Assembly (NCBI RefSeq): GCF_039543545.1
Contig: NZ_BAABJY010000001.1
Coordinates: 186,001-250,000, forward strand
DNA from: Luteimonas vadosa
GTDB taxonomy: Bacteria > Pseudomonadota > Gammaproteobacteria > Xanthomonadales > Xanthomonadaceae
Reading direction: 5' to 3'
DNA: 64,000 nt
Shown here: positions 34,533 through 42,552 of the stretch, piece after piece
How the letters are laid out: each line of letters starts with the position of its first letter
Numbering within the stretch: the stretch's first letter is position 1
The notes under the pieces: generated by a model
Told to the model about the DNA's origin: nothing
What the model saw: the letters and a program-made list of their open reading frames with translations, nothing else
Database searches by the model: none
Made by a program: the position numbers and the translations under genes

Positions 34533-35126
34533 TCAATCCTCGTCGGCCGGCGCGCCCTTGAGCAGTTCGGCTTCGCGGCGGGCCAGCTCGGCCTCGCGTT
34601 GCCGGGCGGCCCGCAGCTTGGCGGCCTGGTCGCCCGCGACATCGTCGAGCACGATCTCGGCTTCCTGGCGGGCCAGGGCCTCCTGCTCGGCCGCCTGCCG
34701 CAGCCGCGCCGCCTCCTCGGCCTGGATCTGGGCCTGGATCCGCAGTCGCTCGGCCTCTTGGCGGGCACGGGCGGCCTCCTGGCGGCTGGCCTCGACCAGC
34801 AGCTCGCTGCGTTCCCGGTCCAGCCGGTCGATCTCGCGCCGCGCCGCTTCTGTGGAGGCGGCGAGTTCGGCGGTTTCGACCCGCCATTGCGCGATCTGCA
34901 GGGCATCCGCGCGCTGCTTGCCCCGTGCCGAGGCCAGGGCGGCCAGGGCCTGCTGTGCCTGCAACCGCTCGTAGGCGGCGAAGCCGTTGCGGGCGGGGTC
35001 GGCCTCGATCGCGACCAGGCGCTGCGCCAGGCGTGCGCGTTCCGCATCCTCGGCGGCGCGCGCGGCCGGGAGCAGCAGGGAGGACATCGCAATCGCGAGC
35101 GAGAGACGCAGGATGGCCGTCTTCAT
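34533..35126 (-). CDS. Periplasmic coiled-coil protein, partner of DUF4398 lipoprotein
   Basis: 197 aa. Signal peptide MKTAILRLSLAIAMSSLLLPAARA, then an Ala/Glu/Arg-rich coiled coil through most of the protein (for example EEAARLRQAAEQEALARQEAE) ending at KGAPADED. Two-gene units of a DUF4398 lipoprotein and a coiled-coil protein usually end in an OmpA-like peptidoglycan-binding domain; here the protein stops before any such domain. It overlaps the lipoprotein gene by four bases (ATGA). Role unknown; envelope association is likely. Confidence 0.75.
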   Translation of the reverse strand: MKTAILRLSLAIAMSSLLLPAARAAEDAERARLAQRLVAIEADPARNGFAAYERLQAQQALAALASARGKQRADALQIAQWRVETAELAASTEAARREIDRLDRERSELLVEASRQEAARARQEAERLRIQAQIQAEEAARLRQAAEQEALARQEAEIVLDDVAGDQAAKLRAARQREAELARREAELLKGAPADED

Positions 35127-35509
35127 GGGAAGTTCTCCTGGCTGAGGCGCTGGCGCAGCGATGCCACCTCGGCGCGGCGCTGCGCGAGCTCGCTTTCGGC
35201 CTGCGCCTGGCGGCTGCGGGCGTGTGCGAGGTCGGCGCTCGCGGCCGCCAGCAACGCCAGGTTGCGGGCATCGCGTTCGCGGCCCGAGGCCATGGCGTCC
35301 TGCGCCAGTCGCAGCGCCCGGCGCGCCCGTTCGATCGCATCGGGTGCGTACTGGTCGGCATCGGCCATGTCGGCCCGGGAGACCGCGCGATCGGCCGTCG
35401 ACAGTTCCGCGGTCGGCGGCGGCAGGGTGGCGCAGGCCGCGAGCGCAAGCACGAGCCCCAGGCACGGGACCTGCAGGGCCATTCTGATTTGTGCGAAGCT
35501 TGTGGACAT
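35123..35509 (-). CDS. DUF4398-family lipoprotein
   Basis: 128 aa from the ATG at 35509. Signal sequence with lipobox LALAAC, then PPPTAELSTADRAVSRADMADADQYAPDAIERARRALRLAQDAMASG, the DUF4398 signature, and a short coiled coil. Function unknown; the family occurs with OmpA-like partners. Divergent from pilU across 85 bases. A TTGACA (minus strand, 35542-35547) may be the -35 of its promoter. Confidence 0.82.
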   Translation of the reverse strand: MSTSFAQIRMALQVPCLGLVLALAACATLPPPTAELSTADRAVSRADMADADQYAPDAIERARRALRLAQDAMASGRERDARNLALLAAASADLAHARSRQAQAESELAQRRAEVASLRQRLSQENFP

Positions 35510-35594
35510 GGGGGCCGTGTCGGAGTGGGACGCGCGGCCATTGTCAACAGCATCCGCCGGAATCGCAACGGTTCCGCTCAGAGGGGATTCACGC

Positions 35595-36713
35595 ATGGAC
35601 ATCGGCTATTTCCTGAAGCTGATGACGGAGAAGAACGCGTCGGACATGTTCCTGACCACGGGCGCGCCGGTCTACATCAAGGTCGAAGGCAAGCTCTACC
35701 CGCTGGGCAACACCGGGCTGCCGGCCGGCATGGTCAAGAAGATCGCCTACTCCCTGATGGACGAGGGCCAGGTCCCGCAGTTCGAGCGCGACCTGGAGCT
35801 GAACATGGCGCTGTCGCTGGCGGACGCGGGCCGTTTCCGCGTCAACGTGTTCAAGCAGCGCGGCGAGGTCGGGATGGTGATCCGCGCCATTCGCAGCGTC
35901 ATCCCCAGCATCGAGGAGCTGCAGCTCCCGCAGGTGCTCAAGGAGATCATCATGTCGCCGCGCGGCCTGGTGTTGCTGGTGGGTTCCACCGGCTCGGGCA
36001 AATCGACCACGCTGGCCTCGATGATCGACTATCGAAACTCGACCACGTCGGGCCACATCCTCACCATCGAGGATCCGATCGAGTACCTGCACAAGCACAA
36101 GAAGTCGATCGTCAACCAGCGCGAGGTGGGCCTGGACACGCACGCCTTCCACAACGCGCTGAAGAATGCGATGCGCGAGGCGCCGGACGTGATCCTGATC
36201 GGCGAGATCCTCGACGCCACCACCATGGAAGCGGCCATCGCCTTCGCCGAGACCGGCCACATCTGCCTGGCCACCCTGCACTCCAACAACGCAGACCAGA
36301 CCATCGAGCGCATCCTCAACTTCTTCCCCGAGGCCGCGCACAAGAACGTGCTGATGAACCTCGCGCTGAACCTCAAGTCGGTGGTGTCGCAGCGCCTGGT
36401 CGTGGGCAAGGACGGCCGGCGCATGCCGGCGACCGAGGTGTTGATCAATACCCCGATGATCCGCGACCTGCTGCGCCGCGGACAGGTCCACGAGATCAAG
36501 CAGGCGATGGAGGAGTCGCTGGAAGAGGGCATGGAAACCTTCGACCAGAGCCTGTTCCGCATGTACAAGGACGGCAAGATCGAACGCGAAACCGCGCTGC
36601 GGGCAGCCGATTCGCGCGACGGGCTGGACCTCAAGTTCCGCCTGTCGGAAGGCGCCAGCGGCGAGCACGACCCCTACGCTGACGTCTTCGACACGGGCCA
36701 GTCGGCCCGCTGA
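35595..36713 (+). CDS. pilU: Type IV pilus retraction accessory ATPase PilU
   Basis: 372 aa hexameric ATPase of the PilT/PilU group. DIGYFLKLMTEKNASDMFLTTGAPVYIKVEGKL is the N-terminal PAS-like domain; Walker A GSTGSGKST, the Asp box TIEDPIEYLHKHKKSIVNQREVG, Walker B DVILIGEILD and His box CLATLHSNN follow. The Asp-box form and the extended C-terminus (LKFRLSEG...) fit PilU rather than PilT. It works with PilT to retract pili in twitching motility. ATG at 35595 with GAGGGG eight bases upstream. pilT is not next to it here, although the two are adjacent in many related genomes. Confidence 0.92.
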   Translation: MDIGYFLKLMTEKNASDMFLTTGAPVYIKVEGKLYPLGNTGLPAGMVKKIAYSLMDEGQVPQFERDLELNMALSLADAGRFRVNVFKQRGEVGMVIRAIRSVIPSIEELQLPQVLKEIIMSPRGLVLLVGSTGSGKSTTLASMIDYRNSTTSGHILTIEDPIEYLHKHKKSIVNQREVGLDTHAFHNALKNAMREAPDVILIGEILDATTMEAAIAFAETGHICLATLHSNNADQTIERILNFFPEAAHKNVLMNLALNLKSVVSQRLVVGKDGRRMPATEVLINTPMIRDLLRRGQVHEIKQAMEESLEEGMETFDQSLFRMYKDGKIERETALRAADSRDGLDLKFRLSEGASGEHDPYADVFDTGQSAR

Positions 36714-36735
36714 CCCGCCCCCTCCGCCCGATGGC

Positions 36736-37410
36736 TCAACCGGGGCTGGTGTCGGGCGCGTCCGGCTGCCGCTCGGGCCTGGCCGCCTCGAATGCCGGCA
36801 AGGCCAGGCATGCGCGTTCGATCCTGAGCAGCGTCGGATAGGGCGCCAGGTCGACGCCGAAGCGTCGCGCGTTGTACACCTGCGGGATCAGGCAGCAATC
36901 GGCGACCGTCGGCACCCGTCCGTTGCAGAACGTGTCCGTGGCCGGGTTGTCCTGCAGCAGCGCCTCGAAGGCCTCGAAGCCGACCTGCATCCAGTGCCGG
37001 GCCCAGACATCGCGCTCGGGCTGCGGCACGCCCCAGTCGCGCTCGAAGTACTGGAGCACGCGCAGGTTGTTGAGCGGATGGATGTCGCAGGCGATCACCT
37101 CGGCCAGCGCGCGGACGCGCTGGCGGTCGCGCGCCGTGGCCGGTAGCAATGGCTTGTCGGGCCACACCTCGTCCAGGTATTCCAGGATCGCCATGGACTG
37201 CCGCAGCAGTCGCTGTCCATGCTGCAGGACGGGCACCAGGCGTTGCGGGTTGATGTCCAGGTAGCCGGGCTTGTGCTGGTCGCCGCCGTCGCGCACCAGG
37301 TGCACGGGGGCGATGTCGTATTGCAGGCCCTTCAGGTTCAACCCGATGCGCACGCGGTAGGCGGCGCTCGAGCGCCAGTACGAATGCAGGCACAGCGGTT
37401 CGTTCGTCAC
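36736..37410 (-). CDS. maiA: Maleylacetoacetate isomerase (zeta-class GST)
   Basis: 224 aa. LCLHSYWRSSAAYRVRIGLNLKG is the zeta-class GST signature with the catalytic SSAAYRVR; LLRQSMAILEYLDE and the C-terminal helical domain with VPTVADCCLIPQVYNARRF follow. It isomerises maleylacetoacetate to fumarylacetoacetate in tyrosine/homogentisate breakdown. GTG start at 37410 gives the family length; a longer GTG at 37461 adds 17 residues without similarity. Follows fahA after 134 bases and converges with pilU. Confidence 0.92.
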   Translation of the reverse strand: MTNEPLCLHSYWRSSAAYRVRIGLNLKGLQYDIAPVHLVRDGGDQHKPGYLDINPQRLVPVLQHGQRLLRQSMAILEYLDEVWPDKPLLPATARDRQRVRALAEVIACDIHPLNNLRVLQYFERDWGVPQPERDVWARHWMQVGFEAFEALLQDNPATDTFCNGRVPTVADCCLIPQVYNARRFGVDLAPYPTLLRIERACLALPAFEAARPERQPDAPDTSPG

Positions 37411-37544
37411 CAGTGTCTGCCCCCCGTCAGCAGGCGGTCGGCCCCACGCGCCCGGGCGCACCGCTCGTCCCGGTCACCATAGCCCGCCTGCCGCCGTCGA
37501 GGAAGACCGTTCATCGCGGCAGGCGCCCGCCTGTGCCTCAGCAG

Positions 37545-38534
37545 TCAGGGAGCGGCCTGGCGCTCGATGCGCTGTTCGATGGCGCCGAAGATGCTGTTGC
37601 CGTCTGCATCCAACATCTCGATGCGCACGCTGTCGCCGAACTTCATGAAGGGTGTCTTCGGCTCGCCGTGCTCCAGTGCCTCCACCGTGCGCTTCTCGGC
37701 GAAGCACGATGCCCCCTTGCCGGTGTCCTCGTTGGCGATCGTGCCGGAGCCGACGATGGTCCCGGCCGACAAGGGCCGCGTCTTCGCCGCGTGGGCGACC
37801 AGTTGCGAGAAATCGAATTGCATGTCGACCCCGGCCTCCGGCGCGCCGAACCACTCCCCGTTGACGTGGGTCAGCAAGGGCAGGTGCAGCTTGTTTTCGC
37901 GCCACGCGTCGCCGAGCTCGTCGGGAGTCACGAACACGGGGCTCAATGCCGAACGCGGCTTGGATTGCAGGAAGCCGAAGCCCTTGGCGAGTTCGCCCGG
38001 GATCAGGTTGCGCAGGCTGACGTCGTTGACCAGGCCCACCAGCTGGATGTGCGCGGCGGCCTGCTCCGGCGTCACGGCCATCGGCACGTCGTCGGTCACC
38101 ACCACGATCTCGGCTTCCAGGTCGATGCCGTGGGCCTCGTCGACCACCTTGACCGTGTCGCGCGGCCCGTAGAAGCCGGCGCTGGTCGCCTGGTACATCA
38201 GCGGATCGGTGTAGAAGCTTTCCGGCACTTCGGCGCCGCGAGCGCGCCGCACCCGCGCAACGTGCGGAAGGTAGGCGCTGCCATCGAGGAACTCATACGC
38301 GCGCGGCAACGGGGCGGCCAGCTGGGCCATGTCCAGGTCGAAGGCACCGTCGGCGCTCCCGTCGTTGAGCGCATCGGACAGCGCGGCGAGGCGCGGCGCG
38401 GCATTCGACCACTCCTCCAGCGCGCGCTGCAGCGTCGGCGCGATCCCGGTCGCACGTACCGCCTGCGACAGGTCGCGGGAAACCACGATCAGCGTGCCGT
38501 CGCGGCCGCCTTCCTTCAGTGAACCGAGTTTCAT
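37545..38534 (-). CDS. fahA: Fumarylacetoacetate hydrolase family protein
   Basis: 329 aa. MKLGSLKEGGRDG opens the protein and DLEAEIVVVTDDVPM contains the metal-binding E-x-E; GLVNDVSLRNL, GFLQSKPRSALSPVFV and SGTIANED are conserved FAH landmarks. It cleaves fumarylacetoacetate to fumarate and acetoacetate, the last step of tyrosine catabolism. The ATG at 38534 has GGAG five bases upstream. maiA follows on the same strand. The first gene of the pathway in this window, hmgA, is at the right edge, 25 kb away. Confidence 0.93.
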   Translation of the reverse strand: MKLGSLKEGGRDGTLIVVSRDLSQAVRATGIAPTLQRALEEWSNAAPRLAALSDALNDGSADGAFDLDMAQLAAPLPRAYEFLDGSAYLPHVARVRRARGAEVPESFYTDPLMYQATSAGFYGPRDTVKVVDEAHGIDLEAEIVVVTDDVPMAVTPEQAAAHIQLVGLVNDVSLRNLIPGELAKGFGFLQSKPRSALSPVFVTPDELGDAWRENKLHLPLLTHVNGEWFGAPEAGVDMQFDFSQLVAHAAKTRPLSAGTIVGSGTIANEDTGKGASCFAEKRTVEALEHGEPKTPFMKFGDSVRIEMLDADGNSIFGAIEQRIERQAAP

Positions 38535-38619
38535 CTGCACTCCGGGAGATTCAGGCCGTGGGAGGCGCATTGTAGCGACCGGGCGCGTCCAGGCCGGGCG
38601 AACGCCCCTGCGTGGTGCT

Positions 38620-39378
38620 TCAGGCGGCCTTCCCGGCGCCCGGGTCGTCGCCCTGGAACGCGCCGGCGCGGTAGGTGAGCACCAAGGTGTCGCGGTGGCC
38701 ATGGGCCTGGATCGGCTGGATCGGCGTCGATTCGTGGATCACCCGGGTATCGTCGAGCAGCAGCACCGACCAGGGGGCCTCGAGCGTGAAGCGCTGGCCG
38801 TTGGGCCCGCAGGCCTCGAAGACCCGCGTCTCGCCCCCGGTGATGCCGTGCCGATCCACGACGAACACCGCCACGAAATCGACACCGTCCCGGTGCGCGC
38901 CCTCCGGCGTCGGCCTGCCGATGCCATCGGTGGTATCGATGCGGAACTGGTGCGCCTCCACGTACCACGGGTTCGCCGCGCGCACCTGCGCGAAGCAATG
39001 ACCCAGCGCGCCCAGCAATCGCGACCAGTCGGCGGTCGCCACCACATCGGCGGGGATCGGCTCGAACCAGCGCCGCATTCCGCCGTGCAGCGCGTTGTAG
39101 TCGGTGGACTGCCAGTGCGCGCGATGCGGCGCCCGGGTGACCGTGTCGCCATCGACCACGAAACAGGCATGCCGGCGCCGGCGGTAGCTGCCGCCGTCAC
39201 GCAGGTAATGATCGACTTCCAGGTCCTGCCAGCTGGGTTCGATGCGACGCAGGCTGGTGACCGGGACCCCGGTCAGGACGGCCGAATCTTCCGGCGAAAG
39301 CACGGCATAGCCACGCTCGCGCAGCACCGTCGTTGCATCGGCGGCGGGGACGAGTGGCGCGTCGAAGGTGGCAACCAT
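38620..39378 (-). CDS. Fe(II)/2-oxoglutarate dioxygenase, PF10014-type (amino-acid hydroxylase family)
   Basis: 252 aa. The family shows H-x-D in EGAHRDGVDFV with a distal His in RVIHESTPI and a 2-oxoglutarate-binding Arg near the end (RDTLVLTYR). Members include bacterial L-isoleucine 4-hydroxylase (IDO) and BsmA, linked to biofilm stress. The substrate here is not known. ATG at 39378 was chosen because earlier codons translate to Arg-rich sequence. It stands alone between fahA and the tRNA-Gln gene. Confidence 0.85.
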   Translation of the reverse strand: MVATFDAPLVPAADATTVLRERGYAVLSPEDSAVLTGVPVTSLRRIEPSWQDLEVDHYLRDGGSYRRRRHACFVVDGDTVTRAPHRAHWQSTDYNALHGGMRRWFEPIPADVVATADWSRLLGALGHCFAQVRAANPWYVEAHQFRIDTTDGIGRPTPEGAHRDGVDFVAVFVVDRHGITGGETRVFEACGPNGQRFTLEAPWSVLLLDDTRVIHESTPIQPIQAHGHRDTLVLTYRAGAFQGDDPGAGKAA

Positions 39379-39473
39379 GCGGCATTGTCCGACGATCGAA
39401 CGGGCAAGCATAGCGCGGGTCCCACGGCGTGGCCGGCCGCGCGGGCCCACGGCTTGCGACCGCTAGGAAAGCG

Positions 39474-39496
39474 AAAGCCCGCGCTCGGCGGGCTTT
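39474..39496 (-). terminator. Intrinsic terminator downstream of tRNA-Gln
   Basis: Perfect nine-base stem AAAGCCCGC / GCGGGCTTT around a five-base loop, followed on the minus strand by CGCTTTCC. Lies 51 bases beyond the tRNA 3' end. Because the arms end in A and T runs it could work in both directions. Confidence 0.8.
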
Positions 39497-39546
39497 CCAG
39501 GCTGCTGCGGCAACGCGACCTGGTCGGTGCGCGCCGCAGCGGAAGA

Positions 39547-39621
39547 TGGCAGCCCCGGATGGATTCGAACCACCGAATGCCTGAGTCAGAGTCAGGTGCC
39601 TTACCACTTGGCGACGGGGCT
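39547..39621 (-). tRNA. tRNA-Gln (anticodon CUG)
   Basis: Minus-strand cloverleaf: acceptor AGCCCCG pairs with CGGGGCT, D arm GCCAAGTGGTAAGGC, anticodon arm CCTGA-CTCTGAC-TCAGG with anticodon CTG (39587-39589), T arm with GGTTCGAATCC, discriminator G and encoded CCA. All four stems pair. 75 bases. Downstream of rpsI, with its own terminator at 39474-39496. Confidence 0.97.
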
Positions 39622-39817
39622 ATGTTGTGGTCAAGGACCAACCCTTCCAGGGCTGACCTTGACGTCGCGGCTCCGGCAAAGCCGGAACTGCTCCCGGAAA
39701 TGAGTCTAACTCGTTCCCGGGCGGCGCATCCATGTGCCGCGTGCGGCATTCGGATGTACGTCTGAAAGCCCGGCGCGCCTGGTCCGCCATCGGACGGCCC
39801 AGGCTGCGGCGTCTGGC

Positions 39818-40210
39818 TTAACGCTTGGAGAACTGGGTGGCGCGGCGGGCCTTGTGGAGGCCGACCTTCTTGCGCTCGACTTCGCGGGCGTCGCGGGTCA
39901 TGAACCCTGCCTTGCGCAACTCGCCCTTCAGGGTCTCGTCGTACTCGACCAGCGCGCGGGCGATGCCCAGGCGGATGGCGCCGGCCTGGCCGGTGGTTCC
40001 GCCGCCGGTGGTCGTGACCTTGATGTCGAAGTTCTCGGTGTTCTTGGTCAGCTCCAGCGGCTGGCGCACGATCATCCGCGCGGTCTCGCGGCCGAAGAAC
40101 TCGTCCAGCGGACGATCGTTGACGGTGATGTTGCCGCTGCCCTTGCGCAGGAACACGCGGGCGGTGGACGACTTGCGACGGCCGGTGCCGTAATTTTGCG
40201 TGGTAGCCAT
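39818..40210 (-). CDS. rpsI: 30S ribosomal protein S9
   Basis: 130 aa, normal length. TGRRKSSTARVFLRKGSG at the N-terminus and the C-terminal LHKARRATQFSKR with the final Ser-Lys-Arg that reaches the P-site tRNA. Shares one base with the rplM stop (TAATG), so the two are translationally coupled as in most bacteria. A hairpin with arms GCCTGG/CCAGGC lies about 20-45 bases past the stop. Confidence 0.98.
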   Translation of the reverse strand: MATTQNYGTGRRKSSTARVFLRKGSGNITVNDRPLDEFFGRETARMIVRQPLELTKNTENFDIKVTTTGGGTTGQAGAIRLGIARALVEYDETLKGELRKAGFMTRDAREVERKKVGLHKARRATQFSKR

Positions 40211-40638
40211 TAGATATCCAGGACTTGCGGCTGCTGCGCAGCGTGTGGGTGCTCGGAGCCCTTGTAGACCTTGAGCTTCTTGTACATGGCACGGCCGAGC
40301 GTGTTCTTCGGCAGCATGCCCTTGACCGCGTGCTCGATCACGCGCTCCGGGTGGCGATCCAGCGCCTGGCCCAGGGTCTCGGTCTTGAGGTTGCCGACGT
40401 AGCCGGTGAAGCGGTGGTACTTCTTGTCCGCCAGCTTGTTGCCGGTGACGTGGATCTTCTCGGCGTTGATCACGATCAGGTAATCGCCGGTGTCGACGTG
40501 CGGCGTGTAGACGGGCTTGTGCTTGCCACGCAGGCGGCGCGCGAGTTCGGTGCTCAGGCGGCCGAGGGTCTTGCCGGCGGCATCGACGACGTACCAGTCG
40601 CGCTGGACGGTCTCGGATTTTGCGGTGAAGGTGTTCAT
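40210..40638 (-). CDS. rplM: 50S ribosomal protein L13
   Basis: 142 aa, normal length. RDWYVVDAAGKTLGRLSTELARRLRGKHKPVYTPHVDTGDYLIVINAEKI and KGMLPKNTLGRAMYKKLKVYKGSEHPHAAQQP are the L13 signatures. First gene of the rplM-rpsI operon, with a promoter at 40738-40766. Confidence 0.98.
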   Translation of the reverse strand: MNTFTAKSETVQRDWYVVDAAGKTLGRLSTELARRLRGKHKPVYTPHVDTGDYLIVINAEKIHVTGNKLADKKYHRFTGYVGNLKTETLGQALDRHPERVIEHAVKGMLPKNTLGRAMYKKLKVYKGSEHPHAAQQPQVLDI

Positions 40639-40737
40639 GACGAAACCTGTCTCAGGGGTGGGTCGTCGGGCTGGTTCCGCGGCAGGACCGGCGGAACTTC
40701 GCCTCGCGATGTGGGTTGCGGGAACGCAAGAGGCGGA

Positions 40738-40766
40738 ATGATACCGGGCACCCACGCCCCCCGCAA
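40738..40766 (-). promoter_or_regulatory. Promoter of rplM-rpsI
   Basis: Minus strand: -35 TTGCGG (40761-40766), exactly 17 bases, -10 TATCAT (40738-40743). This puts the transcript start roughly 90 bases before the rplM ATG, leaving an untranslated leader. Confidence 0.65.
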
Positions 40767-40837
40767 GTCCGGCCCAGGCGGCCTGGCGGCCTCCCGCGGG
40801 GCTGGCATTGGCCCGCACGCCACGCCAAGATGTCCGC

Positions 40838-41482
40838 ATGACGCCCCCCAGACGCCAAACCGGGCTCGACCGCGCCCTGTCCGAGGCGCAGCGCGCGCTG
40901 GAGACGGTGTTCGGTGATCCGCCCGCCGAACGCCCCAATCCCGCGAAGGAGGCTGCGGACGTCCAACTGGACGACACGGAACGCCGCCACGCCGCGGGCC
41001 TGATGCGCATCAACCACGTCGGCGAGGTCTGCGCCCAGGCCTTGTACGTCGGGCAGGCCGCCGTCGCCCGCGACCCGGCCACCCGCGAACACCTGCTGGC
41101 CGCCGCCCAGGAGGAAACCGACCACCTGGCCTGGTGCGCCCAGCGGTTGCGCGAGCTGAACAGCCGCCCGAGCGTATTCAACCCCGCGTGGTACGCCGGC
41201 AGCTATGCCATCGGCGCGCTCGCCGGCCTGCGCGGCGACGGCTGGAACCTCGGGTTCGTCGTCGAGACCGAGCGGCAGGTCGAGGCCCACCTCGACCAGC
41301 ACCTGCAGACGCTGCCCGAGGCCGACCTCCGGAGCCGTGCCATCCTGGAGACCATGAAGGTCGACGAGGCGCGACACGCCGACGCGGCCGAGCAGGCCGG
41401 CGCACGGCACCTGCCGCCGCCGATCCCGACGATCATGGCGGCGGCGTCGAAACTGATGAAGTTCGTGGCCTACCGCCTGTAG
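40838..41482 (+). CDS. coq7: Ubiquinone biosynthesis hydroxylase Coq7
   Basis: 214 aa di-iron carboxylate protein. MRINHVGEVCAQALY, QEETDHLAWCAQRL, and later VVETERQVEAHLD and MKVDEARHADAA supply the E...E-x2-H pairs. It hydroxylates 2-polyprenyl-3-methyl-6-methoxy-1,4-benzoquinol at C6 in ubiquinone synthesis. ATG at 40838; the frame extends 30 bases upstream without similarity. Divergent from rplM. Confidence 0.96.
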   Translation: MTPPRRQTGLDRALSEAQRALETVFGDPPAERPNPAKEAADVQLDDTERRHAAGLMRINHVGEVCAQALYVGQAAVARDPATREHLLAAAQEETDHLAWCAQRLRELNSRPSVFNPAWYAGSYAIGALAGLRGDGWNLGFVVETERQVEAHLDQHLQTLPEADLRSRAILETMKVDEARHADAAEQAGARHLPPPIPTIMAAASKLMKFVAYRL

Positions 41483-41607
41483 CGCGGCTTCGTTGCGCGA
41501 CGGGGTCTCGTCGCAGGACCTGCCCGCCGGGACATGGCCGACGAGCGCTGTCGCTCGCCAACTTCGCGGATTAGGCGCGACCCGACCTGCCAGGGCGCCG
41601 ACGCGCC

Positions 41608-42399
41608 CTAGACCACCAGGTTGCGGGCGTGGAACAGTTCCTCGATCTCCCGCTTGAGCAATGCCTCGATCCGCATGCGTTCCTTGAACGGCAGGTTCTT
41701 GGCCTGCTCCTCGAACAGGTACTGGTCCAGGTCGAAGCGCTTGAGCTGCATCTTGGTGTGGAAGATGTTCTCCTGGTACACGTTCACGTCGAACATGTCG
41801 TAGCGCGACTTGACGTTGCGCGCCAGGTAGTCCTGGATCGAATTGATCTTGTGGTCGATGTAGTGCTTCTTGCCCTTCACGTCCCGGGTAAAGCCGCGCA
41901 CCCGGTAGTCCATGATCACGATGTCGGACTCTAGGCTCTCGATCAGGTAGTTCAGCGCCTTCAATGGCGAGATCACGCCGCAGGTCGCGACGTCGATGTC
42001 GGCGCGGAAGGTGGCGATGCCCCCGTGCGGATGCGTCTCCGGGTAGGTGTGCACCGTGATGTGCGACTTGTCGAGGTGCGCGACCACGGCGTCGGAGATC
42101 ACTCCCTTCGCCGCCGCCTTGTCGACCACCGGTTGCTCGCTGATCAGGATGGTCACCGACGCGCCCTGCGGGTCGTAGTCCTGGCGGGCGATGTTCAGGA
42201 TGTTGGCGCCGATGATCTCCGCCACGTCGGTGAGGATCTGGGTCAGGCGATCGGCGTCGTACTGCTCATCGATGTACTCGATGTAGCGCTGGCGCTCCTC
42301 CTCCGTCACGGCGTAGCAAACGTCGTAGATGTTGAACGAGAGTGCCTTGGTGAGGTTGTTGAAGCCCTGCAGCTTCAGGCGAGGCAGCGGTTTGACCAC
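41608..42399 (-). CDS. speD: S-adenosylmethionine decarboxylase (E. coli-type SpeD)
   Basis: 263 aa proenzyme of the long bacterial class. The self-cleavage site is in HLDKSHITVHTYPE, with Ser112 becoming the pyruvoyl group, at the same number as in E. coli. CGVISPLKALNYLI and VYQENIFHTKM are conserved. It makes decarboxylated SAM for spermidine synthesis. The GTG at 42399 (GTG GTC AAA...) matches the Xanthomonas start and has GGGGGA eight bases upstream. Divergent from clp over 153 bases; a CATAAT -10-like run lies about 48 bases before the start. Confidence 0.96.
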   Translation of the reverse strand: MVKPLPRLKLQGFNNLTKALSFNIYDVCYAVTEEERQRYIEYIDEQYDADRLTQILTDVAEIIGANILNIARQDYDPQGASVTILISEQPVVDKAAAKGVISDAVVAHLDKSHITVHTYPETHPHGGIATFRADIDVATCGVISPLKALNYLIESLESDIVIMDYRVRGFTRDVKGKKHYIDHKINSIQDYLARNVKSRYDMFDVNVYQENIFHTKMQLKRFDLDQYLFEEQAKNLPFKERMRIEALLKREIEELFHARNLVV

Positions 42400-42497
42400 G
42401 TCGGTCGTCCCCCGGTTCGGGTCGGCGAAGCTCGCAATTATGCGGCATCCCGCGGGCATTGCCCTATCCGGGGGCCTTTAACACCAATTCCCGGGGT

Positions 42498-42526
42498 TTG
42501 CCGTGACGGCGTCGACAGCCTACTCT
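42498..42526 (+). promoter_or_regulatory. Promoter of clp
   Basis: TTGCCG (42498-42503), 17 bases, TACTCT (42521-42526), about 26 bases before the clp ATG. Good spacing, moderate -10. Confidence 0.5.
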
Positions 42527-42552
42527 TGCCCCATTCCCCCGTGACGCCGCCC

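Noticed and set aside
34599..35594. Long upstream extension of pilU
   Set aside because: It is antisense to the DUF4398 pair and translates to Ala/Arg/Ser-rich sequence; PilU similarity begins exactly at the ATG at 35595.
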